From Bacteroidales bacterium (lineage in GTDB: Bacteria; Bacteroidota; Bacteroidia; Bacteroidales; Muribaculaceae), in contig SFGS01000020.1 in assembly GCA_004557565.1 (NCBI GenBank), positions 1 to 64,000 on the forward strand: a stretch of DNA of 64,000 bases, in the 5' to 3' direction. How positions within the stretch are numbered: position 1 is the stretch's first letter; each line of letters begins with the position of its first letter. The notes below the pieces were generated by a model, which had not been told where the DNA came from, made no database searches, and saw nothing but the letters and a program-made list of their open reading frames with translations. The position numbers were made by a program, and so were the translations under genes. Below are positions 9,549 to 17,649 of this stretch, in pieces.

Positions 9549-9610
9549 ATATTTTTTCTATGTTGAATCTGTTGAATCTTGTGTGAGGTTTCCTGCCCTT
9601 ACCAACAAAA

Positions 9611-9676
9611 TTCTAATTTCTAACTTCTAATTTCCAACTTCTAACTTCTAATTTCTAATTTCTAACTTCTAATTTC
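9611..9676. repeat. Minisatellite of TTCTAAYTTC-like units
   Basis: About six to seven near-identical 10-base units built from TTCTAATTTC and TTCTAACTTC run head to tail directly after the amidase gene stop (minus strand). A shorter stretch with the same units is at 37444-37468, showing a repeat dispersed in this genome. It is non-coding. Confidence 0.7.
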
Positions 9677-9684
9677 TCAAAAAG

Positions 9685-10908
9685 CTACTGTCCGGTTTCG
9701 CCGTTGGCGATGGCGGATTCGTCGGACTCGGTGGTTTCGCTGTGGACTACGGTGATTTCTTCTTCGCATTCAACGGCATCGGGCTGGGTGACGACGGTCA
9801 CGTTATAGTAGGTGGTTTTGTCGGCTTTCACCTCCAATTCGTAGTCCTCCACACCGTCGATAGCCACCAGATAGCGTCCGGGACGCACACGAGTGAAGCA
9901 GTAGAAGCCATTGTTGTAGTTGTCGATTTGATAGGTTTGGATAGGATTTCCTTCCAAGTCGCACAACTCCACAGGCACGCCGTTGAGAGGCTGGTAAGCA
10001 TCTTTACCGAAAGAAGTGAGTCTTTTGCCCTTGCGTGGATAGTCGTAGCGCACAATGCCAGCCACCATGCCGAACTGCTGCGCAGGGCGATTGAAGAATT
10101 TATCCAGCGAACGGCTGTTGATGGTAGCCAACAGTCCGCAATAGTCTTTATTGAGCAAGCGTTCGCGCTCTATCTGATAGTCGTGGAAACAGTTTTCAAC
10201 CAAAATGCCGGGCAATTTGTTCCATCTAAACACGCCCAAGCCAGAACGATTGCGATAGAACGACCAGTCGCCATGAGTAAGACCTCCGCGGCTCCATGAA
10301 GTGGCCTCGCAGTCGGCGAGGTTCGATGCCACGATTCCTGCAAGTTCTTCACTGCCTTCGGCAGTGCCTCCACCGTCGTAACCACGATAAATGGCAAATG
10401 GAAAATTCACACGACGAGTGGCAGAACCGGAAGAATTGCTATGAATGGCGAAAAACACATCAGCACCGCTATTGAGCGCCAACTGGTGAATTTCGAAAAG
10501 GTTCAAATCATCGTCAGTAGTGTTGTTGACACGCGACATAAACACCTCGTAGCCACGACTACGCAGAATATCCTTCATAGCCATAGCACCTTTCAAATTG
10601 CTGTCAGACTCGTAGTATTCCACACGAGCCTGCATACCCTCGTTGTAGAATGGGCATGGACGGTCGTCGCTGTCGTGTCCACCGTGACCGGGGTTCAAAA
10701 ACACGCGTGGGCGAATCTGCCCAGCCACCACACCAGTGTTTTGTGGGCTGCGTTTTTTGGAGCGATGTGGAACGGTTTGCTCCTGCGCTGCTTTTTTTGT
10801 TTTTGGAGGTGGCACTTCACCTTGGCTACGAGTGCTACGCTGTGCCATGGCTGGCACCGACAGGGCGAAACAAGTGATGAGTGCTATTGAATATTTTATA
10901 AATTTCAT
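9685..10908 (-). CDS. Secreted N-acetylmuramoyl-L-alanine amidase (short paralogue)
   Basis: 407 residues. The signal peptide ends near 22 (PAMAQ), followed by a basic, proline-rich linker (23-65). The Amidase_3 domain (about 67-270) carries the full zinc/catalytic set: H75 (NPGHGGH), E100 (YYESDSN), H156 (FAIHSNS) and E238 (LVENCFHDY). A carboxypeptidase-regulatory-like beta domain follows (about 285-375) and an acidic tail ends the protein. It lacks the sorting domain present in its paralogue at 4394-6829. It is the second gene of an operon with the propeller gene (41-bp gap). It should cleave the amide between muramic acid and the stem peptide. Confidence 0.87.
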   Translation of the reverse strand: MKFIKYSIALITCFALSVPAMAQRSTRSQGEVPPPKTKKAAQEQTVPHRSKKRSPQNTGVVAGQIRPRVFLNPGHGGHDSDDRPCPFYNEGMQARVEYYESDSNLKGAMAMKDILRSRGYEVFMSRVNNTTDDDLNLFEIHQLALNSGADVFFAIHSNSSGSATRRVNFPFAIYRGYDGGGTAEGSEELAGIVASNLADCEATSWSRGGLTHGDWSFYRNRSGLGVFRWNKLPGILVENCFHDYQIERERLLNKDYCGLLATINSRSLDKFFNRPAQQFGMVAGIVRYDYPRKGKRLTSFGKDAYQPLNGVPVELCDLEGNPIQTYQIDNYNNGFYCFTRVRPGRYLVAIDGVEDYELEVKADKTTYYNVTVVTQPDAVECEEEITVVHSETTESDESAIANGETGQ

Positions 10909-10949
10909 TATTCCTTATATTGTTTTGAGCAAGCCTTTAGGAACTGCAT

Positions 10950-11936
10950 TTATTGGTTTGCCTCCTGATTTTCGGCAGCCTGCTTCTCTGCTTCGATTCG
11001 TGCGGCCTCTTCAGCCTTTTCCTTCGCTATGCGCTCTGCTTCCAAGCGCTCTTGCTCCAAGCGCACCTCACGCTCTTCTGGAGTTTCGAGCGTAAGCAGT
11101 TTCACGCTACCGCCCTTGGTGGTGTAGATCACGTGGTTGCCGCTTACGGAAGGCATCACGCACTCGCCACTGGCAAGCGACTGAATGCCCCCAGTGCCAT
11201 CAGCACGGAAAATGATGATGTTGTAGCCCAGTCGGCCACGACCTTGAGCCACAATCAAATCGTTGTTATACCACTTTGGCATCAAGCAACCACTTAGTTT
11301 GTTGAGCACACGCCCATTAGTGGCGTCGCAAATGTAAAGTCCCATAGCAGGCACATGGAAAAGCACCTTGCTGCCATCGGGCGACACATCCACCCACAGA
11401 TAGCCTGTCTGCACATTCACTGGTGAATAGGTGTGCTTCTCGCCATTGCGATAAATATAGAGTTTTGAGCCAAGTGCCCAAGCAAAGGTGCCGGCATCAC
11501 GAGTGTTCCATTCCTTCTGCTCGCCTACCACTGCAGTGCCATCGGTGCCGTTAATGGCATGAACTGCGCCATGCTGAGGCGAAAGCACCTCACGGTCGGA
11601 GCCAGATTCGGGGTCGTATTCCCTGCCCGAACGGAAAATAAGGTGGTCTTTGTTGATTTTCATCGACACATAGTACACCTTGCCGTTTTTGCCGAAGATA
11701 GCCTCAAATCCAGGCACACCTTCATCGGCAACCACGTCGCGCTTTTGAGTGTCGAGGTCGTATATGTAGAGTTTTTTCGCATCAGTGGGAGCAGAAATCA
11801 CTTTTTTGCCATCGGGGCTGAGTTGTGGGAAATAGCCCTCGCATCGCAAATTCTGCTTGCTCCTCACATACACATGGTTAGCGGCTGTGGCACAAACCGC
11901 TAAAAATGATAATGCGATAAACAAAATTTTTCTCAT
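10950..11936 (-). CDS. Exported TolB-like beta-propeller protein (paralogue)
   Basis: 328 residues from the ATG at 11936, chosen over the longer frame to 12077 because MRKILFIALSFLAVCATA is a clear signal peptide, AAGGAAAAAAG precedes it, and a promoter lies at 11966-11997. The body has TolB-type blades (YFPQLSPDGKKVI, LWVDVSPDGSKVLFHV, WYNNDLIVAQ). The last 35 residues are a charged Glu/Ala/Lys helix (EAERIAKEKAEEAARIEAEK) absent from the paralogue at 6847-7737, probably a coiled coil. It is first in an operon with an amidase. A binding or scaffold role in the periplasm is inferred. Confidence 0.77.
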   Translation of the reverse strand: MRKILFIALSFLAVCATAANHVYVRSKQNLRCEGYFPQLSPDGKKVISAPTDAKKLYIYDLDTQKRDVVADEGVPGFEAIFGKNGKVYYVSMKINKDHLIFRSGREYDPESGSDREVLSPQHGAVHAINGTDGTAVVGEQKEWNTRDAGTFAWALGSKLYIYRNGEKHTYSPVNVQTGYLWVDVSPDGSKVLFHVPAMGLYICDATNGRVLNKLSGCLMPKWYNNDLIVAQGRGRLGYNIIIFRADGTGGIQSLASGECVMPSVSGNHVIYTTKGGSVKLLTLETPEEREVRLEQERLEAERIAKEKAEEAARIEAEKQAAENQEANQ

Positions 11937-11965
11937 TGTTTCTTTTTTCCTTAATAAAATACTCA

Positions 11966-11997
11966 CAAAGTTACGAATAAATGGCCACAATGCCAAA
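11966..11997 (-). promoter_or_regulatory. Promoter of the propeller-amidase operon (copy 1)
   Basis: Minus strand TTTG (11994-11997), 20-bp spacer, TAACTTTG (11966-11973): a perfect Bacteroidetes promoter 30 bp before the start at 11936. The -7 box is identical to that of the paralogous operon at 7779-7786. Confidence 0.75.
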
Positions 11998-12120
11998 AAC
12001 CGAAAGCGTGCCACCACGTTCACAGAGCGACTTTTAACGCAAAAAATCGCACCGAGAGCATGGCAGAGCAAGCACATTTTGCAAAGTACAAAATTAGTTT
12101 AAAAAATAATAATAAGGAGA

Positions 12121-12180
12121 GTCAACAAGTCAACAAGTCAACAAGTCAACAGGTCAACGAGGCAACAGGTCAACGAGGAC
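12121..12180. repeat. Octamer tandem repeat GTCAACAA/G
   Basis: About seven head-to-tail 8-base units (GTCAACAA drifting to GTCAACGA/GGCAACAG) occupy 60 bp, followed at about 12191-12240 by irregular ATTCGA-rich palindromic sequence. This is in the 380-bp gap between the propeller gene start and the terminator of the fimbria-like operon. No open frame is credible here. The unit is too short and lacks spacers, so it is not a CRISPR. Confidence 0.7.
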
Positions 12181-12261
12181 ATGAGGGGCGCACAATTCGA
12201 AAATTCGATTCTTCGAAAATTCGAGGATTCAAGAATTCGTGGAGGTGTATAGACAAAAAAA

Positions 12262-12291
12262 GGAGGAGAAATCGGCTAAGATTTCTCCTCC
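12262..12291 (-). terminator. Terminator of the fimbria-like operon
   Basis: An 11-bp perfect stem (12262-12272 with 12281-12291), 8-nt loop, followed on the minus strand by TTTTTTTTG. It ends the operon whose last gene stops at 12317. The stem sequence GGAGGAGAAAT is the same as in the nuo terminator at 16075-16109. Confidence 0.85.
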
Positions 12292-12316
12292 CTACAGTTA
12301 TTCAATCACTTCTTTT

Positions 12317-13924
12317 CTATTCTCTTGTCAGTTTTTGAACACCGTCAACCCAAAGATTGGTCTTGTTGCCCTTTTTCTGGTTCCAAAGTGTCAGATGGCT
12401 CTCAGAGCCATTGTCAAAGCCGCTGTCGGTGCAGTTGTTGATATACACATCATAATCTGGGCCTAAGCTTGAGTCAATTTCAATAGCTGCCTTTCCTTCA
12501 ACTGCTTGAGATGCAGTGAAAGTGCATTGATTGAATGTGGCTGTTTGTTCAAGAGTTGCACTTTCAGAGTAAATCAGCACACTTTTACCTGCACAGTTGA
12601 ATTTACAGTCGGTGAAGGAAATTTTATTGCTGCCGTATGTCCATACGTTGTAGCTCTCCCCATCGTTTTGAGTGAATGTGCAACCCACATACTGTGCATC
12701 TACTGCATAGCTAAAGTGCACACCAGTAAATTTGCAGTTTTCATATTTAATGGCTTTTGCATGCTGAATGCCAACATAGTTACCGTTTCCGAATGCCAAT
12801 TCCACATCTTGGAATTTCACACTCTTACCGGGCCATGCTACAGCAGTTGGAATTACAATTTTTGAGCCAGTGCTACCCATGATAGTCACATTGTCGCCCA
12901 CGGTAGAAGGCAGGCTGAAACTTTGGTTAGCAGCCAATTTCACCACGGCACCGTCTTCAAGGACAGCCTTTTTGAGTTGGTTGTTGTCTTTCACCTCTGT
13001 GCCAGGCACTTCGTAGTCAGGCTCGTTGAAAGCGGGATCGATTTCCACATTGAAGTCGGTCGGGCTGGTGAGCAGATTGCCGAATATGTTGGTGCGGTAG
13101 TTGCCTTGCAGTGGCACATTGGTAAAGGTGCGCTCGGAGTTGAAAGTGCCGTCGGTCACGGTCCACTTCACATCCACCACGCTCTTGGCTTCCTTGCCCA
13201 CGAGCAGATAGTCCATGCTCAAGTAGTCGTAGCCAGCCTTGGGGAAGGTCTCGCCCGAAGGAATGGCGGCGAGGTCGCAAGTCACATCAACATTGCCGCT
13301 CACTGCGCCGGTGAGCACGTTGAGCTCATTAGCGATGCCGCTCACCTGCACCTTGGTCTGTGCGGCAGCCTTGGCGAAGCCGTTCTGCACTGCCTTTGCC
13401 ATGTCGGCGGTGCCCACGTTGAGCTGTGCAAACGGACGATAGAGCTTCACAGGATTCTCCACTTCAGTGCCGGCAGTAAATTCATAGCAGCGGCAGAATG
13501 CGTCGAGAGATTCATCATTGGCTTTCATACCTTCATAGTTCACAGTCACCTTACCGGTCTCGTTGAGGGTATAGGGAGCGTTGGCGTTGGCTGCCCAGAA
13601 CACGATTTTGTATTTCTTGCCGGTGATGAGGGTGAGCTGCACATCGGTGGTCAAGTTGATTGCCTTTTCACCTGTTGGAATTGCGGTAACACGAACGCCG
13701 TTTTCATCGAAAACCATGTATTTCAACACGGTTGCAGTTTTTCCATCAGCAAAAGCCTTCTTGGCGCCACTTTGTGAGCGTGAGCCAATAGTGTTAGGCA
13801 GTTGCACTTTAAATGATGTGGTCACAGGTTCGCCACTAATGAGTTCATTAGTCTCATCGTTCGAACACGATGTCGTCAGCAGCATGGCTACTACGGCAAA
13901 CATTGAAAATAATTTAGTTTTCAT
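12317..13924 (-). CDS. DUF6562-type lipoprotein with C-terminal right-handed beta-helix
   Basis: 535 residues from the ATG at 13924, where MKTKLFSMFAVVAMLLTTSCS gives a signal peptide and lipobox (LTTSC); the frame upstream to 13975 lacks such features. The N-terminal half (about 35-310) resembles DUF6562, a beta-sandwich domain of Bacteroidales fimbrial-type lipoproteins (YMVFDENG, VFWAANAN, LYRPFAQLNVGT). The C-terminal half (about 325-530) has short strand repeats with regular Asn/Cys turns (YENCKFTGV, YVGCTFTQND, FTDCKFNCAG, FNQCTFTAS), the pattern of a right-handed parallel beta-helix. It is last in a three-gene operon with a Mfa2-like lipoprotein and a DUF3575 barrel. A surface, possibly tip-adhesin, role is inferred. 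Confidence 0.7.
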   Translation of the reverse strand: MKTKLFSMFAVVAMLLTTSCSNDETNELISGEPVTTSFKVQLPNTIGSRSQSGAKKAFADGKTATVLKYMVFDENGVRVTAIPTGEKAINLTTDVQLTLITGKKYKIVFWAANANAPYTLNETGKVTVNYEGMKANDESLDAFCRCYEFTAGTEVENPVKLYRPFAQLNVGTADMAKAVQNGFAKAAAQTKVQVSGIANELNVLTGAVSGNVDVTCDLAAIPSGETFPKAGYDYLSMDYLLVGKEAKSVVDVKWTVTDGTFNSERTFTNVPLQGNYRTNIFGNLLTSPTDFNVEIDPAFNEPDYEVPGTEVKDNNQLKKAVLEDGAVVKLAANQSFSLPSTVGDNVTIMGSTGSKIVIPTAVAWPGKSVKFQDVELAFGNGNYVGIQHAKAIKYENCKFTGVHFSYAVDAQYVGCTFTQNDGESYNVWTYGSNKISFTDCKFNCAGKSVLIYSESATLEQTATFNQCTFTASQAVEGKAAIEIDSSLGPDYDVYINNCTDSGFDNGSESHLTLWNQKKGNKTNLWVDGVQKLTRE

Positions 13925-13989
13925 TTCGGTTAATTTTTTAGTTAGTAATTTATTAAAGAGAATTATTTTATCCAATTACATTTTCATAC

Positions 13990-15078
13990 TTACAGCACTT
14001 CATAGTTGTATTCCCCGTCAAACTTGGTAACTACGCCTATACCACCCGAAGCACTCGTGGTGAGGAAATGCCCTCGCACCACAGTGAGCTTGTTGCGCAC
14101 AATGGGCACATCTATCGGATTGGTGCCACTCAACAGAGTGCCATCTCGGTCAAACACCTCAAGACGCACCGACACACTCGACCCGTGTCCATTCACGAGC
14201 ACCATATCATGCCCCAGTTCTGTATCGCTCTCCGACAGCACTTTTATACCGCTGTCAAACGAAATGCCGGTCCATGAATCGTTGGGACGATTGGTCCACA
14301 CATTGAATGAGAATGGGAGGAAACCTGTGTAAACAAACCGAATCTTGAAGTCGGCAATATTGATTTTCTTCATAGCCACCTCAAGGTCAGTTTTCGACAT
14401 AGGTGCATTTTTGCCAGCCCTCGACACCACCACCATAGCAAGGAACTTTTCAAGGTCGGTGCTTATAAACTTGTATTTAGCAAGCGGACGCTCCATAAAT
14501 GCTGTGGCAGTATTCACTCCCTCGGTAATAGAATGATGCACCACAGCATCACACTCGCCACGGAATGCTTGACGAAGGTCATTGTTACCGGTATAGCCTT
14601 CGCGGTCGCAATAGGTCACTTCCGTGAAGTTGGAGGGATCGTAATATAGGTTAGTCAATTTGCCATGCTCCACATAGTCGGTCCACACAAGGAACTTATA
14701 TGCGCCGGGGGCAAGCCGGAGGGTGACTGTATGGTTAAGATTTGTGGTGTCGGTGCCAGCCTCAATCACCACTGCAGAAGGCTCTGAGGCAACAGAGCCG
14801 TTAGCGTCAACACGATATGCCTTCACTATATAGCGAACATCAATATCGGCTGGTCGGAAAGGGAGCATCGATTGCACACGGGTTTGCTTATAGTCGATTT
14901 CGGTGTGAAATCCCCATTTCAGGGCATCAGTAAAGTCAAGATGAAGTACGAATTCCTTCGTTTCGCCACCACCTTGCTCACCATTGTAAGGAAACTCGTG
15001 GACATCACACGACACAAGTCCTGCCACAGCCAATATGGCGATGCACATATAGAGCAATATGTAAGATATGCGTTTCAT
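13990..15078 (-). CDS. FimB/Mfa2-like fimbrial anchor lipoprotein
   Basis: 362 residues. The signal peptide and lipobox (AVAGLVSCD) place it as an SPII lipoprotein. The body is beta-rich with family-like phrases (VLHLDFTDALKWG, LAPGAYKFLVWTDYVE, ATAFMERPLAKYKFIS) seen in Bacteroidales fimbrial assembly and anchor lipoproteins of the FimB/Mfa2 type. Its start overlaps the stop of the DUF3575 gene by 4 bp (ATGA), showing translational coupling, and the beta-helix lipoprotein follows after 65 bp. It likely anchors or caps a surface structure. The family call is by pattern only. Confidence 0.6.
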   Translation of the reverse strand: MKRISYILLYMCIAILAVAGLVSCDVHEFPYNGEQGGGETKEFVLHLDFTDALKWGFHTEIDYKQTRVQSMLPFRPADIDVRYIVKAYRVDANGSVASEPSAVVIEAGTDTTNLNHTVTLRLAPGAYKFLVWTDYVEHGKLTNLYYDPSNFTEVTYCDREGYTGNNDLRQAFRGECDAVVHHSITEGVNTATAFMERPLAKYKFISTDLEKFLAMVVVSRAGKNAPMSKTDLEVAMKKINIADFKIRFVYTGFLPFSFNVWTNRPNDSWTGISFDSGIKVLSESDTELGHDMVLVNGHGSSVSVRLEVFDRDGTLLSGTNPIDVPIVRNKLTVVRGHFLTTSASGGIGVVTKFDGEYNYEVL

Positions 15079-15779
15079 TTGATGTATTTACTCATGTGAA
15101 AGCGATAACTGATGGCGAGCGACACACGGTCGAGCCCGAAGAATGTGCGATGGCAAGTATCCACGAGTTTTCCATTAGGGCAATTCTCGAATTTATCGTA
15201 ATTCAGCCGATATACTCCCACTCCCAGCGACGGTTCAAGCCACCAACGATGATTCTTGCTGAGGGGAATGCGCACGCCTATACCCAAGCCACCACCTAAA
15301 GCAGGGGTGCTACCATTGCGGTCCTGATAGCGCCATTGTCCGCCTTTCGCATAATTGAAAAAGCCCAAACCAAGATGCGCATCAGCCCACCACTGCACAT
15401 TTTGCCCGGCAAACCGCCACTTAAAGGTTGGCATTAAGGTAAACGTGCGAAACTTAGTAGTGCGGTGGAAATAATTCAAGGCTGAGTAATAAATCCACAA
15501 TTCAGCCGAAAGACGCTGGCTAAACTGATATTCCACTCCCACATTGCCAATGAGCATACCCCACCCCACAGGATTGGTTTTCACAAACAAAAAATCAGCG
15601 CCCTTCGCCAAAGAATCAACTTCAGCAAAGCACGCCTTATGGCTATGACACAAAGTGTCGGCATCAAAAGCCATATCAGATGGCACAATGCTTCTACTAC
15701 TACCAGCTTCGGATTGAGCACCCATTCTGCCAGTATTTGCGCATAAAATAATCAATATTATCATCCACAGACTTCTCAT
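15075..15779 (-). CDS. DUF3575 outer-membrane beta-barrel protein
   Basis: 234 residues. A signal peptide (1-21, GRMGAQ) is followed by a linker and a barrel-like domain with alternating hydrophobic strands. The DUF3575 signature is clear: LFVKTNPVGWGMLIGNVGVE then LSAELWIYYSALNYF, and a C-terminal strand ending in SYRFHMSKYIK. DUF3575 genes commonly begin fimbria/Mfa-type loci in Bacteroidales, where they are thought to assist assembly in the outer membrane. It is the first gene of this operon, with a promoter at 15970-15999 and a long leader of about 180 nt. Confidence 0.78.
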   Translation of the reverse strand: MRSLWMIILIILCANTGRMGAQSEAGSSRSIVPSDMAFDADTLCHSHKACFAEVDSLAKGADFLFVKTNPVGWGMLIGNVGVEYQFSQRLSAELWIYYSALNYFHRTTKFRTFTLMPTFKWRFAGQNVQWWADAHLGLGFFNYAKGGQWRYQDRNGSTPALGGGLGIGVRIPLSKNHRWWLEPSLGVGVYRLNYDKFENCPNGKLVDTCHRTFFGLDRVSLAISYRFHMSKYIK

Positions 15780-15969
15780 GTTTGAGATAAATTAAGTCTC
15801 AAAAACTCATTGCTGTAATGCTGACAGTTTTTCGCTATTAGTAATTATAGCACCGAGGTTAATCAATTACCCTGTAATATAGACTTTCGCATGTTAGTCC
15901 ATGCTATGGTTATTCACAAGTCGTTGATAATTTAGTAATAACAGTGTTATTTTTTCTAAAATAACGATG

Positions 15970-15999
15970 CAAATATATAGAAAAAAAAAAAAACTGCAA
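15970..15999 (-). promoter_or_regulatory. Promoter of the fimbria-like operon
   Basis: Minus strand TTG (15997-15999), 19-bp spacer that includes a run of 13 T, and TATATTTG (15970-15977). It implies a leader of about 180 nt before 15779. Together with the nuo terminator at 16075-16109 this accounts for the 370-bp gap; I see no gene in it. Confidence 0.6.
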
Positions 16000-16074
16000 T
16001 GTTAATTTATGTGTATTATTGAGTTATAATAGTTAATTTAAACTAACGAAGAAATCGAACGATTATAGATAGAA

Positions 16075-16109
16075 AAAGGAGGAGAAATTTTTGAGATTTC
16101 TCCTCCTTT
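16075..16109 (-). terminator. Terminator of the nuo block
   Basis: A perfect 14-bp stem (16075-16088 with 16096-16109) and 7-nt loop lie 41 bp after the nuoN stop. The minus strand continues TTTTTCTATC. It is a strong intrinsic terminator ending the complex I genes. Confidence 0.88.
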
Positions 16110-16149
16110 GAGTTTTAAGATAATTGTTGTAGTAAGGTTTTTTAATGCG

Positions 16150-17613
16150 TCAACGTATTAGTTGGAAAAGTGCGTCGGAAGCCGAAGCGAAATCTACAAG
16201 CGAAGTGTAAACGCAGCTTGCGATACCCAACAACACGATACCCATCACGCAGATAATCATACCTGCCTTCTCTGTCCAGTGTGACTTGAACGTTGGAATT
16301 GCACATTCGTCCTGACGGATGAACATGGCTTTTACCACGAGCAAGTAGTAGTACAGTGAAATGATGGTATTAATTAAAGCAATCAATACAAGTACGTAAA
16401 TAGCCACATCTGCTCCATGAAGCGCGCCAGCAAATACGAAGAACTTGCTGAAGAAGCCTGCGAATGGAGGAATACCAGCCAACGAGAACATAGCCACCAT
16501 CATAGTGAATGAGAGCCATGGATTGGTTTTGAAGAGGCCATTGTAATCATCTGTGGTCACCTTGCCAGTCTTGCGCTCGATGGCTGCAATCACACCGAAT
16601 GCCGCAAGGTTGGAGAAGATGTAAACCACCACATAATACATCATTGAAGCCATACCGAGCGTGTTGGCAGCAATCACACCAAGCATAATGTAACCAGCTT
16701 GTGAGATTGAAGAGAATGCCAAGAAACGCTTGAGGTTGCGCTGACGCACTGCGAAGAGGTTACCAATGGTGATGGTGAGCACAATCACGGCATAGAGCAT
16801 CCATTTCCAAACGTCGGCGTAAACGGCACCGAACACTTGGGTGAGAATCACGAGGAATGCGAATGCGGCTGCACCCTTAGAAATCACTGAAAGGTAACTG
16901 GTCACAGCAGTTGGAGCACCTTGGTAAACGTCGGCGGTCCAGTTGTGGAATGGAACAAGCGAGAGCTTGAAGCCCACACCAGCAATCACAAACGCCACTG
17001 CCACGATGAGCAGAGCCGACTGCTTCGACACGAGCACTTCACCGATGGTGGCGAAGTTGAGCGAACCGCTCAAACCGTAAACGAACGACACGCCGAGCAG
17101 CATGATGGCTGACGAGAAGATGGCTGTGAAGATGTATTTGGCAGCGGCTTCGCGCGATTCGTAATGGTTCTTCTCAAATGCTGCAAGGGCTGCGAGTGGC
17201 AATGAAGCCGTTTCGAGGCCGATGTAGAACAAGAGGAAGTTGCGCGCCGATACCATGAGGAACATACCGAAAAGTGTGAGCATAATCAACTCGTAGAATT
17301 CGCCACGGCGAACGCTTACGAAGTCGCTATTAGTCCACTTCACGGCTTGAAGAATCACAAGGAATGTGCCGATATTGAGAATGCCTTTCATCGCCCAAGT
17401 GGCCTGGCTTTGCTCAAACATACCTGCAAAGGCGATGCCTGTGCAGCATGGAATGAAGCTGAAAGCAGTGTAGAGAGCGAACGCAGCCGCAGTGAAAAGA
17501 GGAAGCCCTTTCTGGCACTTGGCTGGCATAAAAGTGTCATAGAGAAATACTAACAAGAATGTAGCCAACAGACCGATTTCTTGAGGCATCATTAAAAATT
17601 GAGAATAATCCAT
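16150..17613 (-). CDS. nuoN: NADH-quinone oxidoreductase subunit N
   Basis: 487 residues, integral membrane protein of the antiporter-like (Mrp-type) family in the proton-pumping arm of respiratory complex I. Family features: multiple long hydrophobic helices, AAAKYIFTAIFSSAIMLLG, LVPFHNWTADVYQGAPTAVT (conserved Lys/His region of helix 7-8) and AGIPPFAGFFSKFFVF near the C-terminus. Length fits bacterial NuoN. It is the last gene of the nuo series, 36 bp after nuoM, followed by a terminator. Confidence 0.95.
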   Translation of the reverse strand: MDYSQFLMMPQEIGLLATFLLVFLYDTFMPAKCQKGLPLFTAAAFALYTAFSFIPCCTGIAFAGMFEQSQATWAMKGILNIGTFLVILQAVKWTNSDFVSVRRGEFYELIMLTLFGMFLMVSARNFLLFYIGLETASLPLAALAAFEKNHYESREAAAKYIFTAIFSSAIMLLGVSFVYGLSGSLNFATIGEVLVSKQSALLIVAVAFVIAGVGFKLSLVPFHNWTADVYQGAPTAVTSYLSVISKGAAAFAFLVILTQVFGAVYADVWKWMLYAVIVLTITIGNLFAVRQRNLKRFLAFSSISQAGYIMLGVIAANTLGMASMMYYVVVYIFSNLAAFGVIAAIERKTGKVTTDDYNGLFKTNPWLSFTMMVAMFSLAGIPPFAGFFSKFFVFAGALHGADVAIYVLVLIALINTIISLYYYLLVVKAMFIRQDECAIPTFKSHWTEKAGMIICVMGIVLLGIASCVYTSLVDFASASDALFQLIR

Positions 17614-17649
17614 TTTGTATCTTATCGATTTTTAAATTCAACACTTTTA

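Noticed and set aside
11937..12077. Longer start for the propeller protein at 12077
   Set aside because: The promoter at 11966-11997 lies inside this extension and the ATG at 11936 begins a clean signal peptide.
12121..12180. Possible CRISPR array
   Set aside because: Units are 8 bp with no spacers and no cas genes nearby.
13925..13975. Longer start for the beta-helix lipoprotein at 13975
   Set aside because: The lipoprotein signal peptide begins at the ATG at 13924; the extension would put 17 residues before it.
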